Of a stretch of DNA of 64,000 bases, positions 25,883 through 41,600 are shown piece after piece. Location of the stretch: contig MU278355.1 in NCBI GenBank assembly GCA_022385755.1, positions 4,974 through 68,973 of the forward strand, written 5' to 3'. This DNA is from Trametopsis cervina. Its lineage: Eukaryota > Basidiomycota > Agaricomycetes > Polyporales > Irpicaceae. Each line of letters starts with the position of its first letter. Position 1 is the stretch's first letter. The notes beneath the pieces are model-generated. The model was not told where the DNA came from, ran no database searches, and saw only the letters and a list, made by a program, of their open reading frames with translations. Position numbers and translations under genes: made by a program.

Positions 25883-26503
25883 TGCATGTATACGTGTCGC
25901 CCTGATGCTCGTTGATAGGAGAGGGTATTATGTGGAGGTCCAAGTAAGTAGTTGTTGGCACGATGCTGCTGCGTCAACTGGAAATGGGCCGCAGAGAGCT
26001 CATGGCGAATCATCATCATGACATCAGCGTGCGCGGTAAACACCGAGGAAGTTCGATCCTATGTTCCGACTTGCTGGACACACATACAGTACATACAGAG
26101 TTCACGTTTGTCTGCACTCTGATGACATCAGCGGTTTGTTACGTGCACCTATGGGAAGCTAAGCATCGTGCTGGCGCACGTTTGGGGCCTCAGTAGCAGA
26201 AATTTACGTGAACCAGACACAACGGATACGCGGACTTCTCTCACAAATTTCACGAAGTTATTAGACGGGCAGCAGTGTTAAACACGTGAGGGTACTGTTG
26301 CGAGGAATGTAACGCATGAAGTCTAGACTGAACGAGGGCGATGAAATGATATAGGTGCGGAGGTAACGTATGGTGTGGTGACTATAGAGGGTATACGATA
26401 GAGTAATCCAGATAATATATCTACGCACAAAAGTCAGCGAGATGAGATCGCGGGCTGGTCAAGGATCTGCGCTCACCTATGGCATTCTTTCAACGATGCT
26501 CAA
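25883..26503. other. Intergenic, 5' of PDAT
   Basis: About 620 bp holding the PDAT promoter and the 3' UTR of the methyltransferase. Only short frames; nothing else recognised. Confidence 0.4.
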
Positions 26504-27184
26504 CTACGTCTTCCACGGTTTCGACCCAACAAAAAGGGCGACCGTTCCCTCTATCCTGACCTCGACCTCCTCAAAATGCTCTCTCAAGGCAGTCTCCAAA
26601 CCCTTCAGGTCATCCTGGGAGTTTCCAAACACCCCCTTCTTGTTGTACAACCCCAGGAGTTTACTTCCTAACCAGTTGTGCTGTACCCCTTTCACGAGGA
26701 TAGTAGCCCCATACACTCTGCCGTCGGCGGCCAAGAGGGGCTTCAGCCGAGCAAATATCCGGGACGCCTTGCTTTCGATGGGACCCGGAAGGCAATGGAA
26801 AAGGTAGAAAAGCGAGATGGCGTCGAACGGCGCGTATCGCGCCAGAGGGGCTACGTCAAAGACGTCGTGCACGATGGTCTCCACCTCGCCAGGGAATCCC
26901 GCCGCTTCTACGCGGTGGGCGCTCGCCTCTAGGGTGTTCGGATTCATGTCCATGAGCGTGAGGCGCGTCTCATTCTTCTCCAGCAGGCCGACGACGTGGG
27001 CTGGGTAGTACCCGGTACCGACGCCAACATCGAGGTGCGACCTGACCCCTATATGCGCCGCAAAGAATGGCAGGAGGATTTTCTTCGTCGAGCAACGCCA
27101 TGCAAACGCATTTGAGACTGCGAGCACAATAAAATCGTACAGCCGGAGGCCAAAGCGGGTGTAGATCTTTGCAGAGGCATGCAT
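26504..27184 (-). CDS. Class I SAM-dependent methyltransferase
   Basis: Single-exon gene of 226 residues. It shows the Rossmann-type SAM-binding order: motif I LDVGVGTGYYPAHVV (residues about 50-65), motif II acidic strand LTLMDMNPNTL, motif III VHDVFDVAP, and a motif IV region FDAISLFYLFHCLPG. The FHCLPG strand and the following RLKPLLAADGRVYGATIL are typical of small-molecule methyltransferases (Methyltransf_12/25 type). The C terminus GTVALFVGSKP is also characteristic of the fold. The substrate cannot be told from sequence. Intronless, unlike most neighbours. Same strand as PDAT, 621 bp upstream of it. Confidence 0.85.
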   Translation of the reverse strand: MHASAKIYTRFGLRLYDFIVLAVSNAFAWRCSTKKILLPFFAAHIGVRSHLDVGVGTGYYPAHVVGLLEKNETRLTLMDMNPNTLEASAHRVEAAGFPGEVETIVHDVFDVAPLARYAPFDAISLFYLFHCLPGPIESKASRIFARLKPLLAADGRVYGATILVKGVQHNWLGSKLLGLYNKKGVFGNSQDDLKGLETALREHFEEVEVRIEGTVALFVGSKPWKT

Positions 27185-28171
27185 ATTGGGCGGGCTGGAT
27201 GCTGGCGACGGCCTAAGGAAATCGGGAGGGGTGCGAGCTCAGGAGCTGGCGAGCACCACAAAACCGTCGCAGCCTAAGTAGTGCTAGCGACGAGGCTAAT
27301 ACCATTGAGCTGAGCCATAAATTCAATTGCTCGGTATGTGGAAAGTTTCAGGATAGAGGTATTTGCCGCGTCGAGGCTCCGACCGTGGATATCGTTGCCT
27401 GGGACATTGATGCGCTGCAGAGAGTCAATGCGCACTTGGCTCTCTAATTTTAGGAGTTGCACGCACATTGTCCATGCCAAGACAGGGGGCGGCTCGCGCT
27501 CGACGGGTTGCAAGATCTGACCGGCTGTAACTAGCGCATATAGAGGAGTGGTCCACAAGTGCGCGAGGCACGATGAGAAGAGATTGTGGTCAGAGGTTGC
27601 TGAGAGTTAGAGGATTTGATGGATGTTTGCGTTGGGACCGGCTCCGGTATTCCTACCAAATCAGCAGCTTTGTCTGAGCCGGATTCCAGCAGATTTTAGA
27701 TGCCGACAATGCAGCTCAGATGAGCTCGTGCGATGCTCATGCGCATGTCTAGGGACTGGCCAGGTTGATCCCGAGTGTGCGTCGGGGAGGCGGAGAGCGG
27801 AGGGCGGATAAATATCGGGAAAGCGTAACAGGCAAATCATCACTTGCAGCTCTGTGAGCTTCGTCAGCGACATCGACATCTCCAGCGCAGGATGCTCGTG
27901 GACAATGTCAAGACCTACCAGTTTGCAGCACACCATGTGTCTAACACTCGCCCAATCGGTTTTCTTGAAGCTGGTCTACGATGACGGTCTAGGCTGTTAT
28001 ACCCTGTGAACATTGGTCAGTTGGTCCAAAGGTCGGAAGCCTAACGACGGTTTGAGTCAAGACTCTGTACCGTTTACGTGTGCTCAGCTTTTGCGGATCT
28101 TGGAATAGGTAGACACTGATAAGCTACCACGACACCGTGCGCTCCCCGAGTTGAACCTCACTCCCACCATC
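27185..28171. other. Intergenic, methyltransferase / MFS
   Basis: About 1 kb between divergent genes with short, unsupported frames on both strands. It must include both promoters. No RNA gene, repeat or clear TATA box was seen. Confidence 0.4.
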
Positions 28172-30349
28172 ATGCCTTTCTCTGCAGAGCACGATATCGT
28201 CGCACAAAAGGTTCTTGAGGAGTCTGCAGTCGACGTCGAAGATGAGCATGTGGCCCCTCTCGCAAACCCATTCCTGAAGACGGTGGCTGCGGGAGACGGA
28301 ATGCGTCGACGAGCTTCGGACTTCGGTCGATCAAGACCAACGAACTTGACTGCTGAGATGGAACTTGGTCCTGTAGGTCCGACGGAGGGATCACCAAGTG
28401 CGGCCGCAAAGTCAGTCGACGACTCTGCCCCAGACGTCGAGCTCGCATCGGCCACAAGTGTAACGCGCTCGACAACTGCCCATCTAGCTCCGAGAGACGA
28501 CCTGCCACAGACCCTGACTGCCATTCAGCGCCGGTGGCGTCTGATACATTTTGTTACGTTGTGTTACACATTTTTCCTGGCAGGATGGAATGACAGCTCT
28601 ACCGGTCCTCTGCTGCCTACAATTCAGCGCCACTATGGGGTAAGTGCATCCCTACTAGTGGGAATTTGGCAGCTCATTGTATGCGTCCAGATTGGCTTCG
28701 CTATAGTCTCCTTGCTCTTCGTCACCAACGTCATTGTAAGCGGCACATATATGCGAACTTGGTCCATTCGAGTTTTAATGCACATATAGGGCTACCTCAT
28801 TGGGGCAGTTGCGAATGTATATCTCACTGACAAGCACGGATTCGGAAAGGTACGTTATTAAGGTTTGCCTACAATCAGGCGATAGGTCTGACTATTCCTC
28901 CCAGATCCTCGCCCTGGGTGTGTTTGTAGCTCTTCCCGGAAGCACTCTGGCTGACTTGTCACTTCAGGGTCCACATCTCAACTGACGGGCTACGCGATAT
29001 CCTCGTCAGGTGGACCGTTTGCTCTCATGTGTGTGGGCTACGGGTTCACAGGATTCGGATTGGCATTAGAGATTACCCAGGGGAACAGTTATGTTGGCTC
29101 TCTTAAGGAGGGTGCCTCCACAAAATTGGGTATCATGCATGCATCCTACGGTATGTCAAAGTTTGATGCCTTACACGCTTCACCCGCATGTATTGAGCTC
29201 TGCTCCGCCATTGAATGAACAGGTTTGGGTGCGTTATCTGCGCCGCTCATAGCGACGCAATTCGCCGTCTCAGTCCACTGGTCGTTCCACTATCTCGTTT
29301 CGGCATCCCTTGCTGTCGTGAACATCATTGCCCTGTGTGCGGTGTTCCGCTTCAAACCCATCGAAGGTACGTAAGTTCTCTACAATACGCAGAGACGTCA
29401 TGCTCAATTCCGCGGGTTTAGCCATCAGGGAGGAATCTGGCGAAGGTCCCAGCGAGCAGAACACGACGATCGCCGAAAGCAAGTACAAACAGATTTTCAA
29501 GATTCCTGCTGTTCATTACCTAGCATTCTGGACGCTGATCTATGTCGGCGTGGAAGTTACTCTGGGTGGTAAGGACGAGACAACTTTCGTAAGAAATTCG
29601 TGTTTTAAACTCGTAACTCGTGGTAGGCTGGATAGTGACCTTCATTCAACAGAAGCGCGATGGAGGCGCTTCTGCTGGGTACATATCGTCTGGCTTCTTT
29701 GGCGGTAAGCTTTGTGTGACTTATTACATGATCTCATCGCTGACGCCTGTTTTACACACAGGTTTGATGGCGGGTAGGATCCTGCTCATGTGGTTGAACC
29801 AGAAGGTCAGTCTGTGAACGCCTTACGAATTCCCATTGCTCATTCACTATGGTAGATTGGCGAACATCGTGTCATATTCCTCTACGCTGTTCTCGCAATT
29901 GGGTAAGCAGCTTTTCTTAACCTTGCCTTCTGTTCTTCGTGCGCTTACCGGAAGCCTTCGCTCGCAGTCTTGAGGTGACCATCTGGGCAATTCCGTCTCT
30001 GATTCAGAACGCCATCGCGGTGTCTTTCATCGGACTCCTACTCGGCCCCATGTACCCCATTCTTGTGCACCACGCCAGCTTAATCCTCCCCAAGTGGCTC
30101 TACGCCGGCGCCATAGGTTGGGTCAGCGGCATCGGCCAGGCAGGTTCTGCTGTCCTGCCCTTCCTGACTGGTGTGCTGGCTTCTAGGTTCGGTATATCCT
30201 CTCTTCAGCCGTTGTGAGTACTTTCTGCTGCGGTCATCGCGCGCACACTGCCTGCTGACGCAATGTTCCTCTCCGACAGTATCGTATCGATGATGTCGAC
30301 TCTGATCGTGCTCTGGGCTCTCGTCCCAAGAGTGCGGAGGATTGATTAA
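28172..30349 (+). CDS. MFS transporter, copy 1 (BSC6-like)
   Basis: Major facilitator with about a dozen exons. The ATG at 28172 starts a 110-residue hydrophilic cytosolic N terminus containing RRRASDFGRSRPTNLT, then HFVTLCYTFFLAGWNDSSTG begins the first membrane helix. Joined exons give IGFAIVSLLFVTNVI, GYLIGAVANVYLTDKHGFGK (the MFS loop 2-3 pattern), SQLTGYAISSSGGPFALM, then TQGNSYVGSLKEGASTKLG, FKIPAVHYLAFWTLIYVGVE, GWIVTFIQQKRDGGASAGYI and the last helices ending IVLWALVPRVRRID. The pattern matches the fungal BSC6-like group of predicted permeases; substrate unknown. Two relatives lie in this window: an intact one (52503-54662) and a dead fragment (47540-48584), both on the opposite strand. 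Confidence 0.88.
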
Positions 30350-32236
30350 CAACCTTTAACATCTCGTTATGGTTTCAAGGTTCAAAGTGAAGATCAAGGT
30401 TATTTGTCGTTCACAAGGTTCGCTCCACCTCAATTTGTCTTGGAGCCTAGATTTCTGTACATGTCAGGTACGAGGGTAGTTGCTTTACACACGAACAATA
30501 TAGGGTTTCTTTCTTGCTCGTTTTATGTCATTTCGTCACATGCACCCACCCGTGGCCAGCGAGAATGTTCAACGCAGGCTGAAACCTCTTTCGCACGCCA
30601 TGCGGGTCCGACAAATGTCTCGGTATGCCGTCGCGGCTCGCAAAACCTCCGGCGGTGAAATAAGCGCACGAGCCCTGCGAAACAGCCTGGAACATTTGGC
30701 ATGACTGACCGCAGGGCTTTTGGGGTTCGCCCGACACGACTCGACGGTGTCAGATCCGCCCGTACAGCACCGCCATACATACGAGCCAACACTACGCTTG
30801 AGATTGGTACGGTACCGCCTCGCAACGTTTCTCAGGCGTGCTGACGTCCGTCTCACAGATGTAATTAGTGACAACACCGGTGTAAGATGAGCTATATCCA
30901 GAACACGAGCTCACACAAGCGTTGAGTACGACGACCACGGGACTCGCGGAGGCTTACGCGTTTCCTGTACGAAACCCTCTAACAACGCACGAGGCGTCCG
31001 TCCGTTACGACAGCGGATGGTCATGGTGCTCGCAAGTAGAGCGGTGATGAGGTAATTTCCCGGTTATGCTTTTGGGTTCGATGGTGAATTTCGAGGTCGC
31101 CGTGCAGACTCGCGCCGCTGCTGCGAGGCTCATTCGACAACGGTAAACCGCCTAACCGTAGTTGGGCAGATGCGTCTCACTGTACGAGGCGAGGAGGCTG
31201 CGGAGGAGACGGTTTTCAGCTCTGGTGCAGGCCTAGACGCGGTGCGTGTAAGTGGCTCATAATAGCTGGATGAATGAAACATGCTCATCCCGTCTTGTTA
31301 TTTCATGCGCCATGGTTGCACCAAGTTTTCTCCTCCATTTCATGTGGCCAGAAACAAAATTTCGTCCGTGACTCACACACTTGTCACGGTGGGGCGGAAG
31401 AGGGTGGTCCGAGAAAGCCGTCGCGCGCCTGCGTTCCCGGCTCTCCACAGGCGCCGAAAAATGAGGGACTTGCCGACGGAGTTTGCCTCGTGCCTGGGTG
31501 TTCAGTCCTTTGTCGCCAACACCCAATCACCTCAATTGCTCGTGAAGAAACAGCCTCGCTGCTGTAGCCGCCTCCATGTGGTATCCTATAACTCTCCGCG
31601 TTTTTTCCTCTCTAGTTTTGTGAGCCTCGAGCGCGCCCAACAGCTCGCGGCGACCACGTTCTAGGGTGGCATCAGCTCCGGACGCGGACCACAGCGATGG
31701 ACGAGGTCTTCCCGAGGATGTGTTTGCCGTCCCGTTAAGCATAAGCGCATTAGAGTTAACTTGACACATCCTCACGATCATCTAATTATTACTTATGCAA
31801 ACCAACATGCAGACAGCGAGCAGGTGGCTATATCCGCGGAGACGCCATCTCTCACATCTGTGCCGGTCATTAGTCAAACACGGAGCAGATGTCCAGCAGT
31901 TGACGTGATTGGGTGCGTCGCAGTTGTGCTTCCCCATTGTGCGGTAGGTTCTAGATCGCCGCGCCAGACACAGGCACCTCTACCGGCCCTATTATCAGAT
32001 ATATTTTTCGGGGCACAAGCATCTTCACATACCATCACACGCGCGCCTTCCGCCCACGGAGTAACGGAGCATCGCTATGGCGCGCAATCCCTGGCCCCCG
32101 GATTTCTCCCATGGCCAATCGGCACAGGCCCGTCTGATTCGGTTTTCGTTTTTTCACCGTTTTGCAGGGCTGCTCGCGCCTCTAGGCGTGGTTACGTAGG
32201 AGGTGGGCCTCCCCACCACGCGTTCTTCCTGCGCGG
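30350..32236. other. Long intergenic stretch upstream of DPBB 1
   Basis: Nearly 1.9 kb with no supported gene. The part around 30520-30880 is open in three minus-strand frames at once, which reflects stop-poor GC-rich composition rather than a gene. A GGCCAAT box lies at about 32112. Confidence 0.4.
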
Positions 32237-32243
32237 TATAAAG
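32237..32243 (+). promoter_or_regulatory. TATA box of DPBB gene 1
   Basis: TATAAAG 172 bp before the ATG at 32409, followed by a pyrimidine-rich leader. The other two DPBB genes have the same element at similar distance. Confidence 0.6.
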
Positions 32244-32408
32244 CACAGCGCGTTTCTGCTTCAAGTCCCTCCTTGTGTCTCCACTCGAAACCCGCTTTCC
32301 CGTACCAGACACTCTCTTGCCACCCCGCACCCGCCCTCGCATCCTTCCTCCCCTCGTCGCTTCAGCCAGTCTTAACCTCACCACTTACACACTTAAGCCT
32401 CACACACG

Positions 32409-33094
32409 ATGCACGCCTCCGTCGCCCACCTCTTCTTCCTCCTCGCGCTCGTCTTCACGTGCGCGCTCGGCGCTGCCGTTCCCCGCGAGGAGCTCGTTGA
32501 GCTCGACAAGCGTCTCTCCACCAAGGGGACAAAGACCGGCCAAGGTACGCTTCATCTCCGTCTGCGCAGATTAGATTACAAAAACTGATCGACGCCCGCC
32601 TCCCTTTGTTCCCTTCATTGCCCACTCTAATTGTGATGGTGCAATTGATCGATGATCTACAGGCACGTTCTACGAGACCGGGCTCGGTGCCTGCGGCAAG
32701 ACAAACCACGACAGCGACCTCATCGCCGCTGTCAGCCACACACTCTTTGACGAGTACCCGTACGTCCTTTTCTGCGCGTTGTTGTTGTTGTTTTTCATAA
32801 CTAACAAAATCCCGTGTCTGTGCTCAGTGGCTACAACGGTGCGAACCCGAACCACAACCCGATCTGCGGCAAGAAGATCAAAGCGACCTGTACGTCACCT
32901 CTCCCTCCCACCTTCTTTTGTCTTTTACTAATTTAAATCACCACATAGACAAGGGCAAGTCAGTAACAGTCAAAGTCGTAGACCGCTGCGTGGGCTGCGC
33001 GACCTGGGACCTCGACTTCTCCCCCTCCGCCTTCACCAAGCTCGCGAGCAAGTCCGTCGGCAGGCTCAGCGGCGTCAAGTGGGAGTTCGACTAA
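32409..33094 (+). CDS. Secreted double-psi beta-barrel (RlpA/barwin-like) protein 1, with +1 frameshift
   Basis: Four exons: 32409-32544, 32663-32759, 32828-32890, 32949-33094. A signal peptide (FFLLALVFTCALGAAVP) precedes a Kex2-like LDKR site. The domain follows: GTFYETGLGACG, HDSDLIAAVSHTLFD, NPICGKKI, then in exon 4 KVVDRCVGCATWDLDFSPSA. These are the cysteines and Asp-Arg-Cys of DPBB proteins related to barwin, expansins and RlpA. Exon 2 has the same length as in the paralogue at 60569 (97 nt), but exon 3 is 63 nt versus 62. An AAAA run at 32880-32883 adds one base, so the conserved exon 4 frame is not reached by the obvious splicing. Either the assembly has one A too many or the gene is frameshifted. 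Confidence 0.8.
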
Positions 33095-33155
33095 ACCGTC
33101 CTTCTCCCCCACTTCCACTCTTCGACTAAACCGTCCTTCTCCCCCACTTCCACTC
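33086..33155 (+). repeat. Perfect 35-bp tandem duplication across the DPBB 1 stop
   Basis: 33086-33120 is repeated exactly at 33121-33155. The unit begins TTCGACTAA, so the last two codons and the stop are duplicated into the 3' UTR. Confidence 0.9.
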
Positions 33156-34054
33156 GCACTCCTGCTCGCGTTTATTCATCCATTTCTTTCCCTCCATTCC
33201 ATTTCAACTATCCAAATTCTGTATCTATGCAACATACACACACCTAACGCGGCACCTCCGCCAGACACACGCGCATGCGCCCTCTGCTCTGGCCCCGTCT
33301 GCACAACCTACGACCTACACCCCCAGTTCCCAGCTCCCAGTGAGCCTTGTCCTTTCCACAAACACGCTATAGAAGACCCAAACGCGCAAGCCGCCCTTGG
33401 CTACCCCATTGTATCCCTATCCCTATCCCTACCCCCACGCCGTTGTTGTACAACCCCGCCCACCCCCCATATAGAACGCGCGTACTAGACGTACCCGTAT
33501 GACCTTAGAGAAACCCATCCCATCCCAGTCTAGCGTACCGCCCACCTTGTTGTTTGTTGTTGTATATCTGCCCACACACTAGTTGTTGTTCGCCGTACGT
33601 ACCGTACCGTGTAGAATGCACGTCCATGTCATATGTACACACTGCTGGCCCCGTCGACGTCGACGTCGACGCGGTCCCGGTCAAAATAGAAATGCCTACA
33701 AACGACAGTATTGCGTGCTTTCGAAATTGAATCTTATAAACCTCAATATCGAGCACTTGATGCAGTACAGACATCGCACAGAAACTCCAAAAATGAAATA
33801 ACCACAAGCTATACAGCGCAAAACACGTTACAAGAGTACATACACGATAGCGATAGCCAGTACCAAACGTCCTCGACGCAATAATAAATAGATAACCCAG
33901 TCCAGTCCAGGTGCAAAGCGGGGCAAAGAGTACAGAGACAGAGGCAGAGCGGAGCGATAACAGTACACAGCGAGTCCGAGTCCAAGACGCAACGATAAAC
34001 AAAGCGAAAGCAGGATATGCACACCACCAACACACCAACACCACTCCCAACCAC
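33156..34054. other. Convergent 3' intergenic region
   Basis: About 900 bp between the ends of DPBB 1 and the halogenase. It includes short simple repeats (ATCCCT units near 33413-33430; GTCGAC units at 33654-33670). Open minus-strand frames at 33505-34071 look like read-through composition, not a gene. Confidence 0.45.
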
Positions 34055-37633
<3,579 letters not shown>

Positions 37634-37827
37634 GATCCCGATGGGATAGGATGTGTGGTCTGAGGACGAGACGCCGTCAAGAGACCGCGATTCGAGCGCT
37701 GCGAGGGGACGAGACGCGTATGACGGCGGCGGGATGGTGGTCGAGAGAAAGAGAGAGGAGGGAGTGGTGAAGCGACTCGAGGCCCGTGTCGAAGTGGAGA
37801 GAGAGCTCACGATGGAGTCGCGGGGTG

Positions 37828-37835
37828 TTTATATC
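37828..37835 (-). promoter_or_regulatory. TATA box of halogenase
   Basis: GATATAAA on the minus strand, about 195 bp before the ATG at 37633. Confidence 0.4.
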
Positions 37836-39198
37836 AGCTCGGGCGTGACATACGGGGCATGATCGGGTCCCCGTCGCTCATGTTTCTGCTCAGCAGCGAC
37901 GAAGCGATGTGGTTCGTGTTCTGGCGTGCGTGGACCGCAGAACAGTTCGGATGGAACGCTTCAGTGCCTCCGGTGGCGTGACTTGCTCATCCTCCGAACC
38001 ATCCACTCCTTCCCTATTCGGATCGCGGGCTACGCGTCTTCTCGCTCTCCCCTGAGCCGCCGCGCCCGCCACAATCGCTGCAGCTGCGGTTGTGTTGTGC
38101 GTTCCTACGTCACTCGCGCGAACGAGGGGAGGACCCACTTATGTGCTCGCTCGCGTCGGACGAGGCAGTGGGCGCGTGTTCGGGTGCGCGTCGCCAGCAG
38201 CGTATCGAGCATCTCGCAGCTGGCAAATACCGGGGGGTCGTGGGTTGCGGCAGCAGCAGGAGACGTCAAGCAGGTACGAGCAGAAGGGAGGTGTCGGCGT
38301 CGGGCTGACTCACGCGCGGTCTGAGCTTAGAACATGTCCCTCAGCTTCCATGCCCGGGAGCGACCCATCGACGCTGTGGAGAGCATAGCGTGGGAGAGGC
38401 GGCGAGTGTGTGTGCAGTCCAAGTGTGCCGGCGATGGCAGCGTCGTCGATGCTGATCCTGGACGACTTCCCGGAAGACACACGAAGACACGCCGCATCGT
38501 CACGGCGCTCACGAATCACGTCGCGTCAACAACCGTACACAACGCGCTCGTCAGCACCATTGCGTTGTCATCTTCCACCTCCTCAACGCCACTAATGCTT
38601 GCAACTATATGCTATGTTCTGCGCAACGCTCATATCCGTGAAACAAGAATCAACGCTAGGATGCCTCACTGACAAACCCACTGTCTCAAATATATCCTAC
38701 GTCCTTATCGCTCTTCCCGTGGAGACATCGCATCCGGCGCATACACTCGCTGCAAAGCCGTCAATACACATACAACGTTTGCGTGCATCGACGGCCTTGT
38801 ATTCAATATAGCAACGTTACACCCTTCTTGCATCCTCTCGAAAGTCAACTAGTATGAGCACTATCACTGACTTCTGCCAAAACGATCCCTCAAAACACCA
38901 TCATCTCACCTATCGTCCATAAACACACACAACAGACATACATTTAACGACGTTCACAGATTTTTGCCACTCAGTCGTCTGACTACTTCTCCCTCATTCA
39001 ATTTGGCATCTTACTCTGACCCTGCACACACCCAAGCTCCGCTGCGGAGCCGTCAAATAAACACCGGTCCAGCACACCGTCAATTGTGGCGTACGCACTG
39101 GCAATAACAACCATCTCCCAATGTCTTAGCCACTCTGTGTTTGCTCACCTCCTCACTACGCGTGCACGCCAGACCTGCACGCATAGTAGCGCAGGCCC
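37836..39198. other. Intergenic, halogenase / Aim9-like pair
   Basis: About 1.4 kb between divergent transcription units. Stop-poor frames around 37890-38670 have no family resemblance. No RNA gene recognised. Confidence 0.4.
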
Positions 39199-39509
39199 GG
39201 CTTCCTAATATAGACCACGAGTATATTGGTCAGCACTCTAAGTAGAACATCGAATGAGCAGTGACCTGACTCCCGCCTCTCTGACACGCCACAGCCTTGT
39301 ACAGTAGCGCGACGAACTCTGCGCGAGTGGGTTACAATACCAGAAAACAGGACCTTCAACCCTGAGCAGATGTAGATCCCATCAAATTCTGCGCGGAGCT
39401 TTTAAACGTTCACAGCGCAGCACCCAATCCAAAACAAACGTATGGGCTTGCGCAAGCACAGTAGCCTCCGACCTCACCTCCTTCGCCCCGTCGTTCATCT
39501 TTGAGGAGG

Positions 39510-41411
39510 ATGATGAGCGTATCACGCGTGGCGAACCTCCTGAGGTCTGCCAGCGTTCTCGCTCGCTCGCGCGCGAGACCTCTCCAAGCAGAGTGGCGCC
39601 ACCGAAGGTTCTCCGCGCATTCTGGCATAAGTCGCGAGACGCTCTTTGAGCATACCTCCGAGCGGTGGCTTTGCAACGAGGAACGACGTGAGTCCCGTTT
39701 TTCTTGATGTGTTCATGTTACAGTACTGAGAGTTGACACGTGCGAACCAGATCGAAAAGCGCGACGCACGCCGTTCGATCCTGAAGCCTTGGAGCGCATA
39801 GCGTGCAGCACCGTTTCTGCGGAGCGCTGTCTGTCGTGGGAGAAAATCGGCGAAGGTACGTGTGCGTGGTGTCTGCGAGTCTGCTCTCATTCAACATGGT
39901 TGCGCAGGTTCTTTCAACAGGATATTCCTGCTTCGGTTCGACAACGCCGCCTCGGCCGTCGTGCGCATTCCCTGCTCGCTCGTCGGAAACATCGAGCGTT
40001 CAATCCTAAGCGAAGTTGCCACGATTTCCTACGTCCGGGACCGCTGGGGAGACAACAAGAACGTGGCCAAACCGCCCAAGGTCCTCGCATGGAGCACAAC
40101 GCACGACAACCCCGCGCAGACGCCATACATGATACTCGAGTACGCACCAGGGGTGACGCTCAAGTCGCGCTGGGACCACATCGAGGGAAATACTGCCGGG
40201 GAAGCGGTTATGAGCGTGATGGCCCTCGATTGGATGCTGCTCCACCACAAGTTTGCGCTGAACGGGTCGTTGTATTTCAAGGAAGACGTCCCCAAGGACA
40301 TTCGTAGCCAGCCGCTGTATATTTCTGGACAAAACGACTCTTCGATGGAAGAGCTGCATAAGAAGTTGGAGGCGAAGTACAGGATCGGACCTACCGCGAA
40401 CCGCGAGTGGTGGCGTGGGGGCTACGCCCAAGTGCCAGCCCACCGAGGGCCATGTAAGTCCACGTCTAAGCTCGCAATGCCTTGAGATGTACTCAAACGA
40501 CTGCCGATACAGGGCCCGACCTGCAAACTATGATCAAGAGCGCAGCAGAGCTCCAATTACGCGCCATAGATGCTGGACTCGTGGACTTCTCATCTCCACG
40601 TCCGAGGTACAAACCATCCGACATCCCACACCTCCAACGCCTCCTTCATCTCTGCATAACCATCGCACCACACATCGTGCCCAACGACCCCGACCTGACA
40701 GCGCCAGTCCTACAACATCCCGACCTCTCCCTGCAAAACATCATCGTCCCACCCTCTGGGTCCCCAGCAGCGACGCACACAATAGACTGGCAGGGTGCGG
40801 CCGTCTCCCCCTTCTGCATCTCCTGCGCCATGCCACCCGCCATCGCCTACGACGGCGCCGTCATCCCCGTCCCGCCGGACGGCTCGATGCCTCTGTGGCC
40901 GGACGGCTTCGACGCGCTGTCCCCCTCCGAACAAGAATTCGTGCGCAAACACCATCGGTACGCCTGCCGGCACCGTTTCTATCTACAAACCGTGTCGGTG
41001 ATACATTTCTCGCGCACGAAGGCGTGGGTGCTCCCGCACTACGAGCTGCTCACCGACCTCGTCAAGTTCATCACGCGTTGCGCGTCCGACGGCCCGGCCA
41101 CCCTCCGTACCATCCTCGTCGAGCTCCAGAAGTGTTGGGCGGAGTTCGCGCCGGACGTGCCGTGCCCCATTGACTTTACGCCTGAGGAGGTCGCGAGGCA
41201 TGAGAGGGAGAAGGAAGAGCGGAAGGCGTATGAGAAGAACGTGGCGGAGTTGTATGAGGAGGTCGGGTGCTCGCTGGACGAGTCAGTGCCGCCCGATCAT
41301 TATGAGACTGCGATGGAGATTGTCGAGCGACGCCGTGCGGAGTGGGACGAGGTGGCGATGAATGGCCCGTTTCCGTTCTATGAGGGAGCGCACAACTACT
41401 TCCTTAGCTGA
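39510..41411 (+). CDS. Aim9-like APH-family kinase, copy A
   Basis: Four exons. The ATG at 39510 starts an Arg/Ser-rich, acid-poor N terminus (MMSVSRVANLLRSASVLARS) typical of mitochondrial targeting. After LFEHTSERWLCNEE come FDPEALERIA, SFNRIFLLRFDN (nucleotide-loop region), VVRIPCSLVGNIER, SEVATISYVRDRW, YMILEYAPGVTLKSRW (hinge), the catalytic HPDLSLQNIIV and the metal-binding TIDWQGA. These are the motifs of the aminoglycoside-phosphotransferase-like family that includes yeast Aim9. The substrate is unknown; despite the family name there is no reason to infer antibiotic resistance. The C-terminal 100 residues are charged and helical (ARHEREKEERKAYEKNVAEL). Its tandem copy lies at 42907. 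Confidence 0.87.
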
Positions 41412-41513
41412 GGTGCATCGACATCGAGAGCAGGAGCCTCGTCTGCTATGACGCGGCACGCGATTCCAGCCTCCATCCACCCTATCTTACACCCTGTAGT
41501 CTTACACTGGCAC

Positions 41514-41570
41514 ATACCCCCACTCATGATCAATACCCCCACTCACGATTAATACCCCCACTCATGGTCA
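41514..41570 (+). repeat. 19-bp minisatellite, three units
   Basis: Three copies of ATACCCCCACTCATGATCA (with single substitutions) start at 41514, 41533 and 41552. The matching 3' flank of copy B has just one unit (about 44925). Confidence 0.85.
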
Positions 41571-41600
41571 ATGCACACCTTTTCCTTTCACAAAGTATGG

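Noticed and set aside
30523..30877. Three overlapping open frames on the minus strand
   Set aside because: Simultaneous openness of three frames points to stop-poor composition; no family resemblance.
37634..37810. Upstream extension of the halogenase from 37810
   Set aside because: The start would be GTG, and a TATA-like element at about 37830 implies that the stretch is leader.
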